A stretch of 14,398 bases of DNA from a bacterium (lineage in GTDB: Bacteria > Desulfobacterota > JAPLJL01), in the NCBI GenBank assembly GCA_028713675.1, contig JAQTNV010000074.1:1-14398 (forward strand). Direction: 5' to 3'. The translations under genes were made by a program, and so were the position numbers. Positions 6,908 through 13,539 of the stretch are shown piece after piece. Every line of letters starts with the position of its first letter. Positions within the stretch are counted from its first letter, which is position 1. The notes below the pieces were generated by a model. That model saw only the letters and a program-made list of their open reading frames with translations. It was not told the origin of the DNA and made no database searches.

Positions 6908-6928
6908 CCCCGTGGCAAGACCACGGGG
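6908..6928 (+). repeat. Hairpin repeat, copy 2 (CAAGA loop)
   Basis: CCCCGTGG and CCACGGGG pair around the loop CAAGA. It differs from copy 1 at 6772-6792 by one base in each arm, and the two changes keep the pair (G-C becomes A-T). The remaining bases to 6975 are AT-rich and hold no gene; a weak TTGCAA / GATAAT pair (6931-6936, 6953-6958) could be a promoter for the next gene. Confidence 0.85.
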
Positions 6929-6975
6929 AATTGCAAGTTAGAATTTGTGATTGATAATTAAAGGGTAAAAGTCTT

Positions 6976-7305
6976 ATGCCGATTTACGAGTTTCGTTGCA
7001 AAAAATGCGGGGAAATCACCTCCTTCGTGGAAAAGGTGGACGAGATCAAGTTTTTCAGCCGCCGTTGCCGGAAGTGCCGCAGCCGCCGTCTCACCCGGGT
7101 CATGTCCGCTTTCTCTACCCAGAAAAAGGAGTCCATGTCCGATTTGGTCAATAAGATGCGGCAGGTCGGAAATGTCCAATTCGTGCCGCAATCGCCGGGG
7201 ATGACCGGCCCTCCCCCCGGGGGGTGTCCTTACGCCCAAACCGCGGAAGATTCCGGGGAGAAAGAGAAAAAACCCTCCCCGCCTTATTCAATTTCCGAAA
7301 AATAA
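6976..7305 (+). CDS. FmdB-family zinc ribbon protein
   Basis: The 109-residue protein begins MPIYEFRCKKCG, the hallmark of the FmdB/CxxC zinc-ribbon family. Two CxxC pairs (Cys8/Cys11 and Cys31/Cys34) would bind one zinc ion. The family is common and small, first noted near formamidase genes and often called regulatory, but its role is mostly unproven. Residues 35-109 are polar with a Pro/Gly-rich stretch (PGMTGPPPGG) and an extra Cys, likely disordered. An AAGGG lies 10 bases before the ATG. Repeats flank it on both sides, so it appears to be a separate transcription unit from the operon upstream. Confidence 0.9.
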   Translation: MPIYEFRCKKCGEITSFVEKVDEIKFFSRRCRKCRSRRLTRVMSAFSTQKKESMSDLVNKMRQVGNVQFVPQSPGMTGPPPGGCPYAQTAEDSGEKEKKPSPPYSISEK

Positions 7306-7326
7306 AAGAGGGTCCATCAATATTTT

Positions 7327-7353
7327 GTCATTCCCGCGGAAGCGGGAATCCAG
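7327..7353 (+). repeat. REP/dRS3-like hairpin repeat at the AMMECR1 gene start
   Basis: GTCATTCCCGC-GGAA-GCGGGAATCCAG is another copy of the repeat type at 6826-6853, with an 8-bp stem ATTCCCGC / GCGGGAAT. Compared with the earlier copy, CCTGC/GCAGG has become CCCGC/GCGGG, a paired change. Read as protein it gives the familiar spurious prefix SFPRKRES in front of the next gene. Confidence 0.85.
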
Positions 7354-7366
7354 GAGTCGTTCGTTG

Positions 7367-8089
7367 ATGAAGATAAAGAATGTCAGTCTGAATCTGGTCT
7401 GTAGCTTAATGATCCTAGGAATAATTCTCGGTTTATCCACCCCGGCCTGTTCTCGGGAAAAGAAAATTTCACCTCCTACCTCCACCCCGGGAGGCCAGGA
7501 AACCTTCACCCCCGCCGAACAGGATCTGCTCCTCCAGCTGGCCCGGGAGACCCTGGTGAACCACGTGACCGGTAAGCCCCTCCCGGAGGCCAAAGCGGAA
7601 CAGCTTACCCCCCATCTGAAGGAAATCAGGGCCTGCTTTGTCACCTTCAACCGGGTTGATACCGGGCTGAGGGGGTGCATGGGTTATATCGTTCCGGAAC
7701 TCCCCCTGCATAAGTGCGTAATCGACCGGGCGGTGGCGGCGGCCAGCCAAGACCCCCGCTTTTACCCGATTCGCCCGGAGGAGCTGGACCAGATTGAACT
7801 GGAAGTGAGCGTGCTCTCCGTCCCCCGGAAACTAGCTTATAACGGGGCCCAGGATCTGCTGAAAAAACTCAGGCCCGGGGTGGACGGGGTGGTTTTAAAA
7901 ACCCGCTACGGCGGGTCCACCTTTTTGCCCCAGGTCTGGGAACAGCTCCCGGTCCCGGAGGAATTTCTCGGTCATCTCTGCCGGAAACACGGGGCCCCCG
8001 CGGAATGCTGGCGGGAAGACGGGATCGAGGTCCTGACCTACCAGGCTTCGGTGTTCAAGGAAAAAAGGCCTTCCCCGGCCCATCCCTAA
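7367..8089 (+). CDS. Exported AMMECR1-domain protein (AmmeMemoRadiSam system A type)
   Basis: The 240-residue product has an AMMECR1 domain at about 46-230, with the family signature LRGCMG (101-106) and the conserved stretches STFLPQVWEQLP (184-195) and FLGHLCRKHG (200-209). AMMECR1 proteins often occur with Memo-like and radical SAM proteins; the biochemical role is unclear and those partners are not in this window. Unusually, residues 1-28 look like an export signal: MKIKN, a hydrophobic stretch (7-23), then STPAC, so Cys28 may be lipidated, though the lipobox is imperfect. The ATG at 7367 is preferred because AGGAG (7352-7356) lies 10 bases before it. A longer reading from TTG at 7325 would translate the hairpin repeat. 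The gene ends facing a convergent gap. Confidence 0.88.
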   Translation: MKIKNVSLNLVCSLMILGIILGLSTPACSREKKISPPTSTPGGQETFTPAEQDLLLQLARETLVNHVTGKPLPEAKAEQLTPHLKEIRACFVTFNRVDTGLRGCMGYIVPELPLHKCVIDRAVAAASQDPRFYPIRPEELDQIELEVSVLSVPRKLAYNGAQDLLKKLRPGVDGVVLKTRYGGSTFLPQVWEQLPVPEEFLGHLCRKHGAPAECWREDGIEVLTYQASVFKEKRPSPAHP

Positions 8090-8142
8090 ACCCGAAATAC
8101 GTAATTATTATTTCTAATGTTTCGTAGTTGCTCGATTTATTT

Positions 8143-8188
8143 ATCCCGATTTCAGGGGGACTTGTCCTGACGTAGGAAGAATCGGGAT
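8143..8188 (+). repeat. Long imperfect hairpin
   Basis: The ends ATCCCGATT (8143-8151) and AATCGGGAT (8180-8188) pair over 9 bases. Inside, GGAC-TT-GTCC (8158-8167) forms a smaller hairpin. No T-run follows on either strand. It looks like a structured intergenic repeat; function unknown. Confidence 0.65.
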
Positions 8189-8194
8189 CTTATA

Positions 8195-8245
8195 TGGACT
8201 GCATCAGCTTGCTGATGCGTTGCAATAGCAAGCTATTGCGCTCCA
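8195..8245 (+). repeat. Twin perfect palindromes forming a possible three-way junction
   Basis: Two hairpins lie side by side: GCATCAGCTTGCTGATGC (8201-8218) and GCAATAGCAAGCTATTGC (8222-8239), separated by GTT. Each arm is 8 bases. The outer TGGA (8195-8198) and TCCA (8242-8245) also pair, closing a three-way structure. The central loop bases are CTTG in one and CAAG in the other, which are complementary. No T-run follows on the plus strand. Confidence 0.8.
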
Positions 8246-8343
8246 AAAAAAGATCAAGTGGTGCACTTATAACTTGAATTCGCCTTTTATATTGATTGCA
8301 TTTTTCGGGTTAAATAAAATCCCTTTATTTGATCGTGGCCTTG

Positions 8344-8377
8344 AAAAAAATATCCCCTCCCTTGAGGGGAGGGGATA
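8344..8377 (-). terminator. Rho-independent terminator of the secreted-protein gene
   Basis: On the minus strand an 11-bp GC-rich stem (8377-8367 with 8361-8351, loop of 5) is followed directly by seven T (8350-8344). It lies about 100 bases after the stop codon at 8475, in the right orientation. Confidence 0.8.
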
Positions 8378-8405
8378 AAGGGGATGATATCTGACAAATC
8401 AACAA

Positions 8406-8434
8406 AAAATCAGCGTGGTTTCATGAAAATCAGC
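8406..8434. repeat. Short direct repeat AAAATCAGC
   Basis: AAAATCAGC occurs at 8406-8414 and again at 8426-8434, 20 bases apart, in AT-rich sequence just after the secreted-protein gene. Its meaning is unknown. Confidence 0.5.
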
Positions 8435-8474
8435 AATTTATCGTTTTATTATTGGGTAAAACTTATAATCAAAA

Positions 8475-10196
8475 TTAATTTGGAATTTGGTTGTAATAAA
8501 AGATAAGTTGGCATGGTTGACCAGCCGGGAAATTTGGATATATTCTTGCATTATAGTATGGTGAGGAAGCAGAATTCCAAATTATGGATAACCATCCTGG
8601 ATATTCCCCTATATCTGTTGTGTGTTCTGTACCCTTCACTATTTTCGGCATTCCATCTTTACGTACAGTAAAGTACATGGATTCAACACTATCATCATTA
8701 GAGTCGTAACAAGATACGGTTCCGAAGCCGCTTGCTCTGCGAGGAAGGACATAAACACTGCCAGTATTTATTTTAATATTTAAGGTAAACATCCCGTTTT
8801 CGAAATTTGTTCCTTTAAATTGATTGTAATTACCTTGATCAAGATCTAAATAGCTTGCTCCAGCAAAGCCAGAAAGATGAATATCAATTTTGTTTGAAAT
8901 ACAGCTAGAGCAAATAGGATAAAATACTCTTTCATTGGAACCGGGTTCGCCGCCATCACAAATAGCATTATTGGAAGAGGCATTATCAGTGAATTTAAAA
9001 AGGTAGGTATTTCCAGTTTCGTCAGAACTTGGGTTTGGCACCGCATAGTTGCTCATCAAACCATTCCCGGCAACAAAACCAACTCGGACAATATCTTCTA
9101 AAGCTTGGAAATGAAAACCAGTCCAGTAATTTTCAATAAAATCAACATCGACAATATTTGCATTAGCAGGATAATAATATTCTCCGCTATTTGGATCTAA
9201 TTCAAATTTGGCAAGTGTTGAAAAATTAGATATGCGTTTTGCTTTAACAATATTGTACATAGTTGCTTTTTGGGTTGTACTGTTGTCAATTGAAGCAAAT
9301 TTTATACCAATATTTGTGTTCTTAGTACTTGAAGCATGGCGAGCAGTTGAACCACTATGTTCATGCATTACGCTACGGCCGGCACCATATATTGAATTAA
9401 CATCAATTTTATTGTAAAAGCAATTCGAATTATTATACGGAGAAAATAGAATACCATTGCCTGCATCATTGGTACTTTCAATTTGACCTTTTGAAGTTAT
9501 TCGACAGTGAGAAACGCCTAAAAACTTTACAGCGTAATCGCCATTGTTAGAATATTTTACATTTACATTTTGACCAAATGTAATCTCTTGAAAATCACGG
9601 TCTATGAATGTTATTGGATCTGATATATCGTAATCCCCTGCAATGTTGCACACTAATGAATTGGATGATTGCATTGCTGTGCTTATAGCCTGATTATTTG
9701 TTGAAGCTGATGAATCGGGATTCCATCCCCACCACCCCAAATGAGCAGGTCCTTGAATTATATTATTGATTAGGTCCGCTTTTCCTGTACCATATAAATA
9801 AAATATTTTTTGCCCTTCTGGAGCAACAATAGGACCATTAATAGTTATTGTAATTCCATTTTGAATACTAAGTGAACCGTTTCTTAGAAATAAAAGAGTT
9901 ATATTTTGAGGAACAGTTATAGTCTGATTGCAAGTTTGCTGATTTGAGATTAAAAGAGTAATCGTATTATTCAAATTGTTATCAATAGCGGAATAAAAAC
10001 TTAGGTAAGTAGAGGCATCCACCCAAGGTCCACTTTTAAATTTAACATTATGATTCATGTTAATCCCACTATCAGTAGTTTCTTCGAAGATATTATCGGT
10101 GTAGACGGGACCAGCGAAAGATATTGAAGGAAAAACAAATAAAGAACAAAGCAAAAAAGAAAGACATAATACCTTATAAATCAAACGGTTAATCAT
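8475..10196 (-). CDS. Secreted beta-helix-like protein (pectate lyase superfamily-like), AT-rich
   Basis: The 573-residue product has a clear signal peptide: MINRLIYK, hydrophobic core 9-22, and SFA/G cleavage at 28/29. Residues about 90-195 resemble the start of right-handed beta-helix proteins of the pectate lyase superfamily: a run of short beta turns with Asn/Gly (NGSLSIQNGITITINGPI), then LGWWGWNPD, then an AIxxAM helix and a GDYDISDPI strand. No catalytic site can be assigned, so it may be an enzyme, an adhesin or a structural protein. The ATG at 10196 is chosen because a strong Shine-Dalgarno (GAAAGGAG) sits 6-7 bases upstream; an ATG nine codons earlier has none. The gene is AT-rich (19 of 60 bases G or C at 9241-9300), unlike all neighbours, which suggests transfer. 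It has its own promoter and terminator and lies downstream of gspK. Confidence 0.8.
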   Translation of the reverse strand: MINRLIYKVLCLSFLLCSLFVFPSISFAGPVYTDNIFEETTDSGINMNHNVKFKSGPWVDASTYLSFYSAIDNNLNNTITLLISNQQTCNQTITVPQNITLLFLRNGSLSIQNGITITINGPIVAPEGQKIFYLYGTGKADLINNIIQGPAHLGWWGWNPDSSASTNNQAISTAMQSSNSLVCNIAGDYDISDPITFIDRDFQEITFGQNVNVKYSNNGDYAVKFLGVSHCRITSKGQIESTNDAGNGILFSPYNNSNCFYNKIDVNSIYGAGRSVMHEHSGSTARHASSTKNTNIGIKFASIDNSTTQKATMYNIVKAKRISNFSTLAKFELDPNSGEYYYPANANIVDVDFIENYWTGFHFQALEDIVRVGFVAGNGLMSNYAVPNPSSDETGNTYLFKFTDNASSNNAICDGGEPGSNERVFYPICSSCISNKIDIHLSGFAGASYLDLDQGNYNQFKGTNFENGMFTLNIKINTGSVYVLPRRASGFGTVSCYDSNDDSVESMYFTVRKDGMPKIVKGTEHTTDIGEYPGWLSIIWNSASSPYYNARIYPNFPAGQPCQLIFYYNQIPN

Positions 10197-10264
10197 AACA
10201 ATCTCCTTTCTAAATTCGTACAAACAGAAAAATCAAATTTGTTTTCAGAGAAAAATAATAATAT

Positions 10265-10273
10265 TCAATACAT
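10265..10273 (-). other. Minimal leader ORF (Met-Tyr-stop) with strong Shine-Dalgarno
   Basis: In the leader of the secreted-protein gene, ATG TAT TGA is preceded at good spacing by AAAGGAG (10284-10278). The ten bases ATCTCCTTTC (plus strand) occur both here (10277-10286) and at the true start (10201-10210). It may be a regulatory start-stop element or the relic of a duplicated translation start. Confidence 0.4.
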
Positions 10274-10310
10274 GCGATCTCCTTTCATTAAACAGCAAAA
10301 AATTGGACAA

Positions 10311-10340
10311 TATATATCTTAAAAAAACCATGATTGTCAA
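10311..10340 (-). promoter_or_regulatory. Promoter of the secreted-protein gene
   Basis: A perfect -35 TTGACA (10340-10335) is followed after 18 bases by TATATA (10316-10311), which matches the -10 consensus at 4 of 6 positions. The expected start near 10303 gives a leader of about 107 bases before the ATG at 10196. It lies after the gspK end and its candidate terminator. Confidence 0.65.
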
Positions 10341-10377
10341 TATTTTAAAATAAGGAGAACTATAGAGATGGAAGCAG

Positions 10378-10407
10378 AAAAATCTTGAGCCAGGTATGTA
10401 CCCTGGC
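10378..10407 (-). terminator. Candidate terminator after gspK
   Basis: On the minus strand GCCAGG and CCTGGC (10407-10402 and 10394-10389) form a 6-bp stem, and a run of five T (10382-10378) follows after TCAAGA. The stem begins 17 bases after the gspK stop. The gap between stem and T-run makes it a weak call. Confidence 0.4.
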
Positions 10408-10424
10408 AATAGGAATCGAAAGAT

Positions 10425-11579
10425 TTACCCTTCCACCCGGAAATAGAGCAGGCCCACCCGGTTTTCCCCGGGCAGGCGGATGACGACGGCCTTGACCGTG
10501 ACGGCCAGGTCCCCGACCACGCCCGTGGAGGAAATCGAGAAGACGTCGCTTTTCACCGCGATCAAGTTCTGAAGATCCAGCCGGACGTGGGAGTCCGGCA
10601 CGAATTCGTTGAGGAATTCGGCGGTGGAAGCGAATTGTTTTTCCTTCCGGGCGTCAACCACTTCCTGGGCTATGCCCGGGGTAAAGGTTTCATGCAGCGA
10701 TTCCAGGACCAGGGCCGGGGCGGTGTTGACGTTGATCTTGGCGGCGGAGCTTTGCTGGGGAAAGACCGTGAGCAGCGGGGAACTCAGGGCGTCTCCATTC
10801 TTGGCTTCGGGGCCGGCCCCGTCGAGAAAGGCCGCGTAAAGCGGGGAGGTGAACCCCCCGATCAGACGCAGCTCGCTGAGGGAATCCAGCATGCCCGCCT
10901 TGGAGGAGTAGGGGGTGCTCAGCCCCTGGTAAAAATCTTCTCCCACCCCCTGGAAATCCTCGTTGGCGTTGACGCCTCCCCCGGTCCAGGACCGGATGGA
11001 ATCCACCAGGGATTCGGCTGAAGGGGCTTTCTCCAGCCCGGTTCCGGTGGAAATCAGGTTTTCGAAAAGCCGGACGGCGATCTTGCGCAGCTTGGGATCG
11101 TCCAGCTGGTTGAGATTGATCTTTCCGTTTTCATCCGAAATCTTGATGGCCAGCAGGCCGTCCCCCACCGGGTAGGAAAACGGGGTTCCCTGGGCGGCCC
11201 AGGACCAGATCTCTTCAAGCTTGGCACCTTCCGCCAGATTGCCCCCGGAAAAGTCCAGACTGTCCATCGGCTTGGAAAAATAATCGATCTGGTTTTTCCG
11301 GCAGTCGTAAAGCAGGAGATCCGCCGCCGAGTCGATTCCCCCCCGGGCGATGGTATAGGCTTTGAGCTGCTTGGAGAAGCTGTCCGCCATCCGGAGCTGG
11401 ATCCGGGAATTGTAGGCGAATTCGACCAGGACCACGGCGAGAAGCGAAACGATCAGGATGACGGTTATCAGAGCGACGCCGGCCTGATCCCGGGCCAGGG
11501 AAGGCGGACGACGGAGCGGAAAAGCTCCGCTCCGGGTCCGGGGGTGGTTCAATTTCCGATCAAGAAATCGCCTGAGCAT
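10425..11579 (-). CDS. gspK: GspK, minor pseudopilin of the type II secretion system
   Basis: GspK sits at the tip of the T2SS pseudopilus with GspI and GspJ. The 384-residue protein has a long basic leader ending DQAG/VALITV (cleavage after Gly34), then a hydrophobic helix (35-54). It lacks Glu at position +5 of the mature protein, which is typical of GspK and unlike the other pseudopilins. Family motifs include DENGKINLNQL (149-159), DSIRSW near 192-197, and KINVNTAP in the C-terminal half. It is somewhat longer than many GspK. The ATG follows AGGAA and lies 6 bases after the gspJ stop. GspL and GspM genes, which often come next, are absent here; a candidate terminator and an AT-rich gene follow instead. 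Confidence 0.92.
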   Translation of the reverse strand: MLRRFLDRKLNHPRTRSGAFPLRRPPSLARDQAGVALITVILIVSLLAVVLVEFAYNSRIQLRMADSFSKQLKAYTIARGGIDSAADLLLYDCRKNQIDYFSKPMDSLDFSGGNLAEGAKLEEIWSWAAQGTPFSYPVGDGLLAIKISDENGKINLNQLDDPKLRKIAVRLFENLISTGTGLEKAPSAESLVDSIRSWTGGGVNANEDFQGVGEDFYQGLSTPYSSKAGMLDSLSELRLIGGFTSPLYAAFLDGAGPEAKNGDALSSPLLTVFPQQSSAAKINVNTAPALVLESLHETFTPGIAQEVVDARKEKQFASTAEFLNEFVPDSHVRLDLQNLIAVKSDVFSISSTGVVGDLAVTVKAVVIRLPGENRVGLLYFRVEG

Positions 11580-11585
11580 CGTTTC

Positions 11586-12344
11586 CTATTTCCGGTAAAA
11601 TCCCCGGGGGATATCCACGAGGGTGGTGAACTGGACTTCCCGTTTCTCCCGATCGAGGACGGTCAGGGTAATCTCCACCGCCAGGGGCAGACCGGCCGGG
11701 GTCTTGGGCCGGTCGGTGGATTTCCATTCATCCAGCCATTTTCCGACCCCCTGCTCCTGGTAGTAGTAGCGGAAACCCAGGGTGCGGAGATTGTCGAGCA
11801 GGGCATAGCTGGCCCCCTTGTTCGCCGGGGCCGGCCAGTGGAAAAGCAGGTCCTCCCGGCGGATGAGATAGGTGATGTCCTTTTCGTAATCCACCCGGCC
11901 GAAATATTCCACCTCGGTGTTTTCGCTTTCCAGCTGTTCGACTTCCTGGTTCAGCCCGAGGGGGATGAAAAAGAAATGGCTGAGATTGAAAAACAGCAGG
12001 CGATTGATATCCCGGTCGTTTTCCTGGATTTTTTCCCCGTAGAAAATGCCCTGGCTGGTGGCGGTTCCGGCGTTCTCCGTGCCCTGCCAGGGCCTTTGGT
12101 GGGCGTCGATCACGCGCATCTTGGGAGGGGAGGTGAAGTAGGCGGAGTTGAGCTCCATCGTCATCCGGTAAAAGACCGACCGGATATTGTGGTAGAGCTC
12201 GTCCCGCGATTCGACGTATTCCTTGGTGGACAGGGAAGACGAGTAGGTGCTGAAAACGAAACTGAGAACAATGGCGACGATGGCGAAGGAAACCATCACC
12301 TCCAAAAGAGTGAAACCGGATGCTTTTTTAATAATTAAGTTCAA
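11586..12344 (-). CDS. gspJ: GspJ, minor pseudopilin of the type II secretion system
   Basis: This 252-residue protein has a short leader and the prepilin motif ASG/FTLLEVMV (cleavage after Gly10, Glu15 at +5), followed by a hydrophobic helix to about 31. Downstream sequence, including a C-terminal LRTLGFRYYYQ segment and position between gspI and gspK, fits GspJ. It joins GspI and GspK in the tip complex. The only standard start between the upstream in-frame stop (12350-12348) and the prepilin motif is TTG at 12344. That codon and the stop both lie inside a GTTCAAA repeat array, and no Shine-Dalgarno is seen. The gap to gspI is 167 bases, far larger than elsewhere in the operon, and is filled with repeats. 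Confidence 0.88.
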   Translation of the reverse strand: MNLIIKKASGFTLLEVMVSFAIVAIVLSFVFSTYSSSLSTKEYVESRDELYHNIRSVFYRMTMELNSAYFTSPPKMRVIDAHQRPWQGTENAGTATSQGIFYGEKIQENDRDINRLLFFNLSHFFFIPLGLNQEVEQLESENTEVEYFGRVDYEKDITYLIRREDLLFHWPAPANKGASYALLDNLRTLGFRYYYQEQGVGKWLDEWKSTDRPKTPAGLPLAVEITLTVLDREKREVQFTTLVDIPRGFYRK

Positions 12345-12377
12345 AGTTCAAAATCCAAAGTTCAAATGAGGTTCAAA
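12339..12377. repeat. GTTCAAA repeat array at the gspJ start
   Basis: GTTCAAA occurs at 12339, 12346, 12360 and 12371, with AAATCCAAA between. It resembles the A/C-rich repeats at 6722-6745. The first copy contains the gspJ TTG start and the second the in-frame stop before it. Confidence 0.75.
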
Positions 12378-12403
12378 ATCTCAATGTCTAAAAAACATTT
12401 CAT

Positions 12404-12457
12404 GACCCCCTCTCCCTCGCCCTCCCCCTCGAGGGGGGAGGGATTGGGTGGGGGTGA
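12404..12457. repeat. C-rich/G-rich imperfect palindrome
   Basis: CCCTCCCCC and GGGGGGAGGG pair around the centre CTCGAG (12428-12433) with one bulged G, and outer CCCCC (12406-12410) and GGGGG (12450-12454) also pair. It is similar to the stem of the terminator at 8351-8377. It lies inside the gsp operon and has no following T-run on the transcribed strand, so it need not stop transcription. Confidence 0.7.
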
Positions 12458-12486
12458 AATTAATAATTTGGACAGCCATGACATTG

Positions 12487-12511
12487 ATTAGAAATTCGTC
12501 ATTAGAAATTC
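12487..12511. repeat. ATTAGAAATTC direct repeat next to the gspI stop
   Basis: ATTAGAAATTC occurs twice (12487-12497 and 12501-12511) with GTC between. The second copy touches the gspI stop codon (12512-12514). This is a third repeat type in the gspI-gspJ gap. Confidence 0.7.
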
Positions 12512-12925
12512 TCATCTGCCGAGTTCCCCGTATATTCCGGGGGCGACGATCCCGTTCAGGGTATAGGACTGCTCCGAGCCCCCGGATTTCCAGGACACCG
12601 TGACGCGGATCAGGGAGAGAGGAATGGGCGGGACTTCCCCGATCGGAAGGGTGAGGGGGAGGACCTCAGGTTCGCCGACGGTGAAAGTGGGGTAGAGCGT
12701 GCTCATCTTCTGGGGACGGTCCTTGACCCCGGGAAAGCCGCGCAGTTCCAGCTCCTTCTCCGTGTAAGCTTCCTTGGCGATGAGCGCGGCGATGGTGAGA
12801 TTCTTGGAATTCTGGCTCAGAAACACGGTCTGGTTCTGCAGGGAAAGAAGCCCGATCAGGCCGACCGCGAGAATGGTAACCGCGACCATTACCTCCAGCA
12901 GGGTGAACCCGGCGGAATTTTTCAT
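12512..12925 (-). CDS. gspI: GspI, minor pseudopilin of the type II secretion system
   Basis: The 137-residue protein starts MKNSAG/FTLLEVMVAV, with prepilin cleavage after Gly6 and Glu11 at +5. The following text (LAVGLIGLLSLQNQT) is the usual GspI N-terminal helix, and the rest is a short beta-rich domain with LIRVTVSWKSGG, normal for GspI or the related PilV. Its place between gspH and gspJ supports GspI, the protein that starts assembly of the pseudopilus tip. The ATG lies 2 bases after the gspH stop (TGACCATG), so translation is probably coupled. The stop codon abuts a repeat cluster. Confidence 0.92.
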   Translation of the reverse strand: MKNSAGFTLLEVMVAVTILAVGLIGLLSLQNQTVFLSQNSKNLTIAALIAKEAYTEKELELRGFPGVKDRPQKMSTLYPTFTVGEPEVLPLTLPIGEVPPIPLSLIRVTVSWKSGGSEQSYTLNGIVAPGIYGELGR

Positions 12926-12927
12926 GG

Positions 12928-13500
12928 TCAGGTCCCGGGAAATTCCAGGTTGCCGGCCTGCACCAGAACCCGGCCGGAGAGCGGAATCAGGAAGAGGGTG
13001 AATTCCCGCTCCTTTCTGTCCTGGATATGGATCGAGGCCGGGTCGGCGTACCCGCCGGGGAAAAAATGCATCTCGGCCTTGCCGTCGTGCAGGGCTTCCT
13101 GGCTGCCGATTTTGATTTCCCGGAAGCGGATCCCCGCAGGGAGTTTCCGGCGCAGGATCAGGGACTGGTCGGAGATCTCGACCATTTGGATTTCCTTGGT
13201 TTCGGGGTTCAGGCGGGGAGCTTCGACCCAGTAGGACTGGGTGGAAAGATCGAAGATCAGGGAAAAATAGGTTTTCTTGAAGCCGGCTTCGGCGTAGAGA
13301 AAGCGCATCATGGCCGCCAGCTGGCGCGCCGAGGAACGGAGGTTGACCTCCGTGAGCTCGGAAAACCGGGGAATGGCGATGGAAAACATCAGGGTCAGGA
13401 GCAGGAGGGCGATCGAGAGCTCGATCAGGGTGAACCCCGAGGTTCGCCGGAGGATCCGGCGCGGAGCGAGTGCCGGGAGAATGGACAAACTGTTCCTCAC
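12928..13500 (-). CDS. gspH: GspH, minor pseudopilin of the type II secretion system
   Basis: The 190-residue product has a leader of 22 residues ending RRTSG, then FTLIELSIALLLLTLMFSI, with Glu27 at +5. The mature domain has the RSSARQLAAMMRFLYAEA helix (55-72) common to GspH-type pseudopilins, then beta strands. GspH is thought to link the tip complex to the GspG filament. The start is GTG with the Shine-Dalgarno GGAAGG five bases before it. The gene follows gspG by 39 bases. Other FTLIEL proteins share the N-terminus, so the name rests largely on operon position. Confidence 0.88.
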   Translation of the reverse strand: MRNSLSILPALAPRRILRRTSGFTLIELSIALLLLTLMFSIAIPRFSELTEVNLRSSARQLAAMMRFLYAEAGFKKTYFSLIFDLSTQSYWVEAPRLNPETKEIQMVEISDQSLILRRKLPAGIRFREIKIGSQEALHDGKAEMHFFPGGYADPASIHIQDRKEREFTLFLIPLSGRVLVQAGNLEFPGT

Positions 13501-13539
13501 CTTACCTTCCGATCGGGGGATGGAGAAGGGAACGGGACC

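Larger units (their letters stand above)
8090..8474. other. Hairpin-rich intergenic gap between converging genes
   Basis: No gene is seen in these 385 bases. They hold an imperfect long hairpin (8143-8188), twin perfect palindromes (8201-8239), an AT hairpin AAATAAA-ATCCC-TTTATTT (8312-8330), a terminator for the gene on the minus strand (8344-8377) and a short direct repeat (8406-8434). The ATTTCTAAT at 8110-8118 also occurs, inverted, in the repeat next to gspI (12487-12511). Confidence 0.8.

Noticed and set aside
7325-7366. Longer N-terminus for the AMMECR1 gene from TTG at 7325
   Set aside because: The added residues are the translation of the hairpin repeat, and the ATG at 7367 has a better ribosome site.
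8201-8239. Twin palindromes as rho-independent terminators
   Set aside because: The plus strand continues GCTCCAAAAAAA with no T-run. On the minus strand the T-run comes before, not after, the hairpins.
8143-8320. Integron attachment site
   Set aside because: One GTTAAAT matches the GTTRRRY core by chance (8309-8315), but there is no integrase gene, no cassette array and the hairpin arms do not carry paired core sites.
10197-10223. Start of the secreted protein at 10223
   Set aside because: No Shine-Dalgarno there. The ATG at 10196 has a strong one and gives a clean signal peptide.
10368-10388. Six-codon ORF after an AGGAG on the plus strand (MEAEKS)
   Set aside because: It is very short, spaced 11 bases from the AGGAG, and overlaps the T-run side of the gspK terminator candidate; nothing supports it as a gene.
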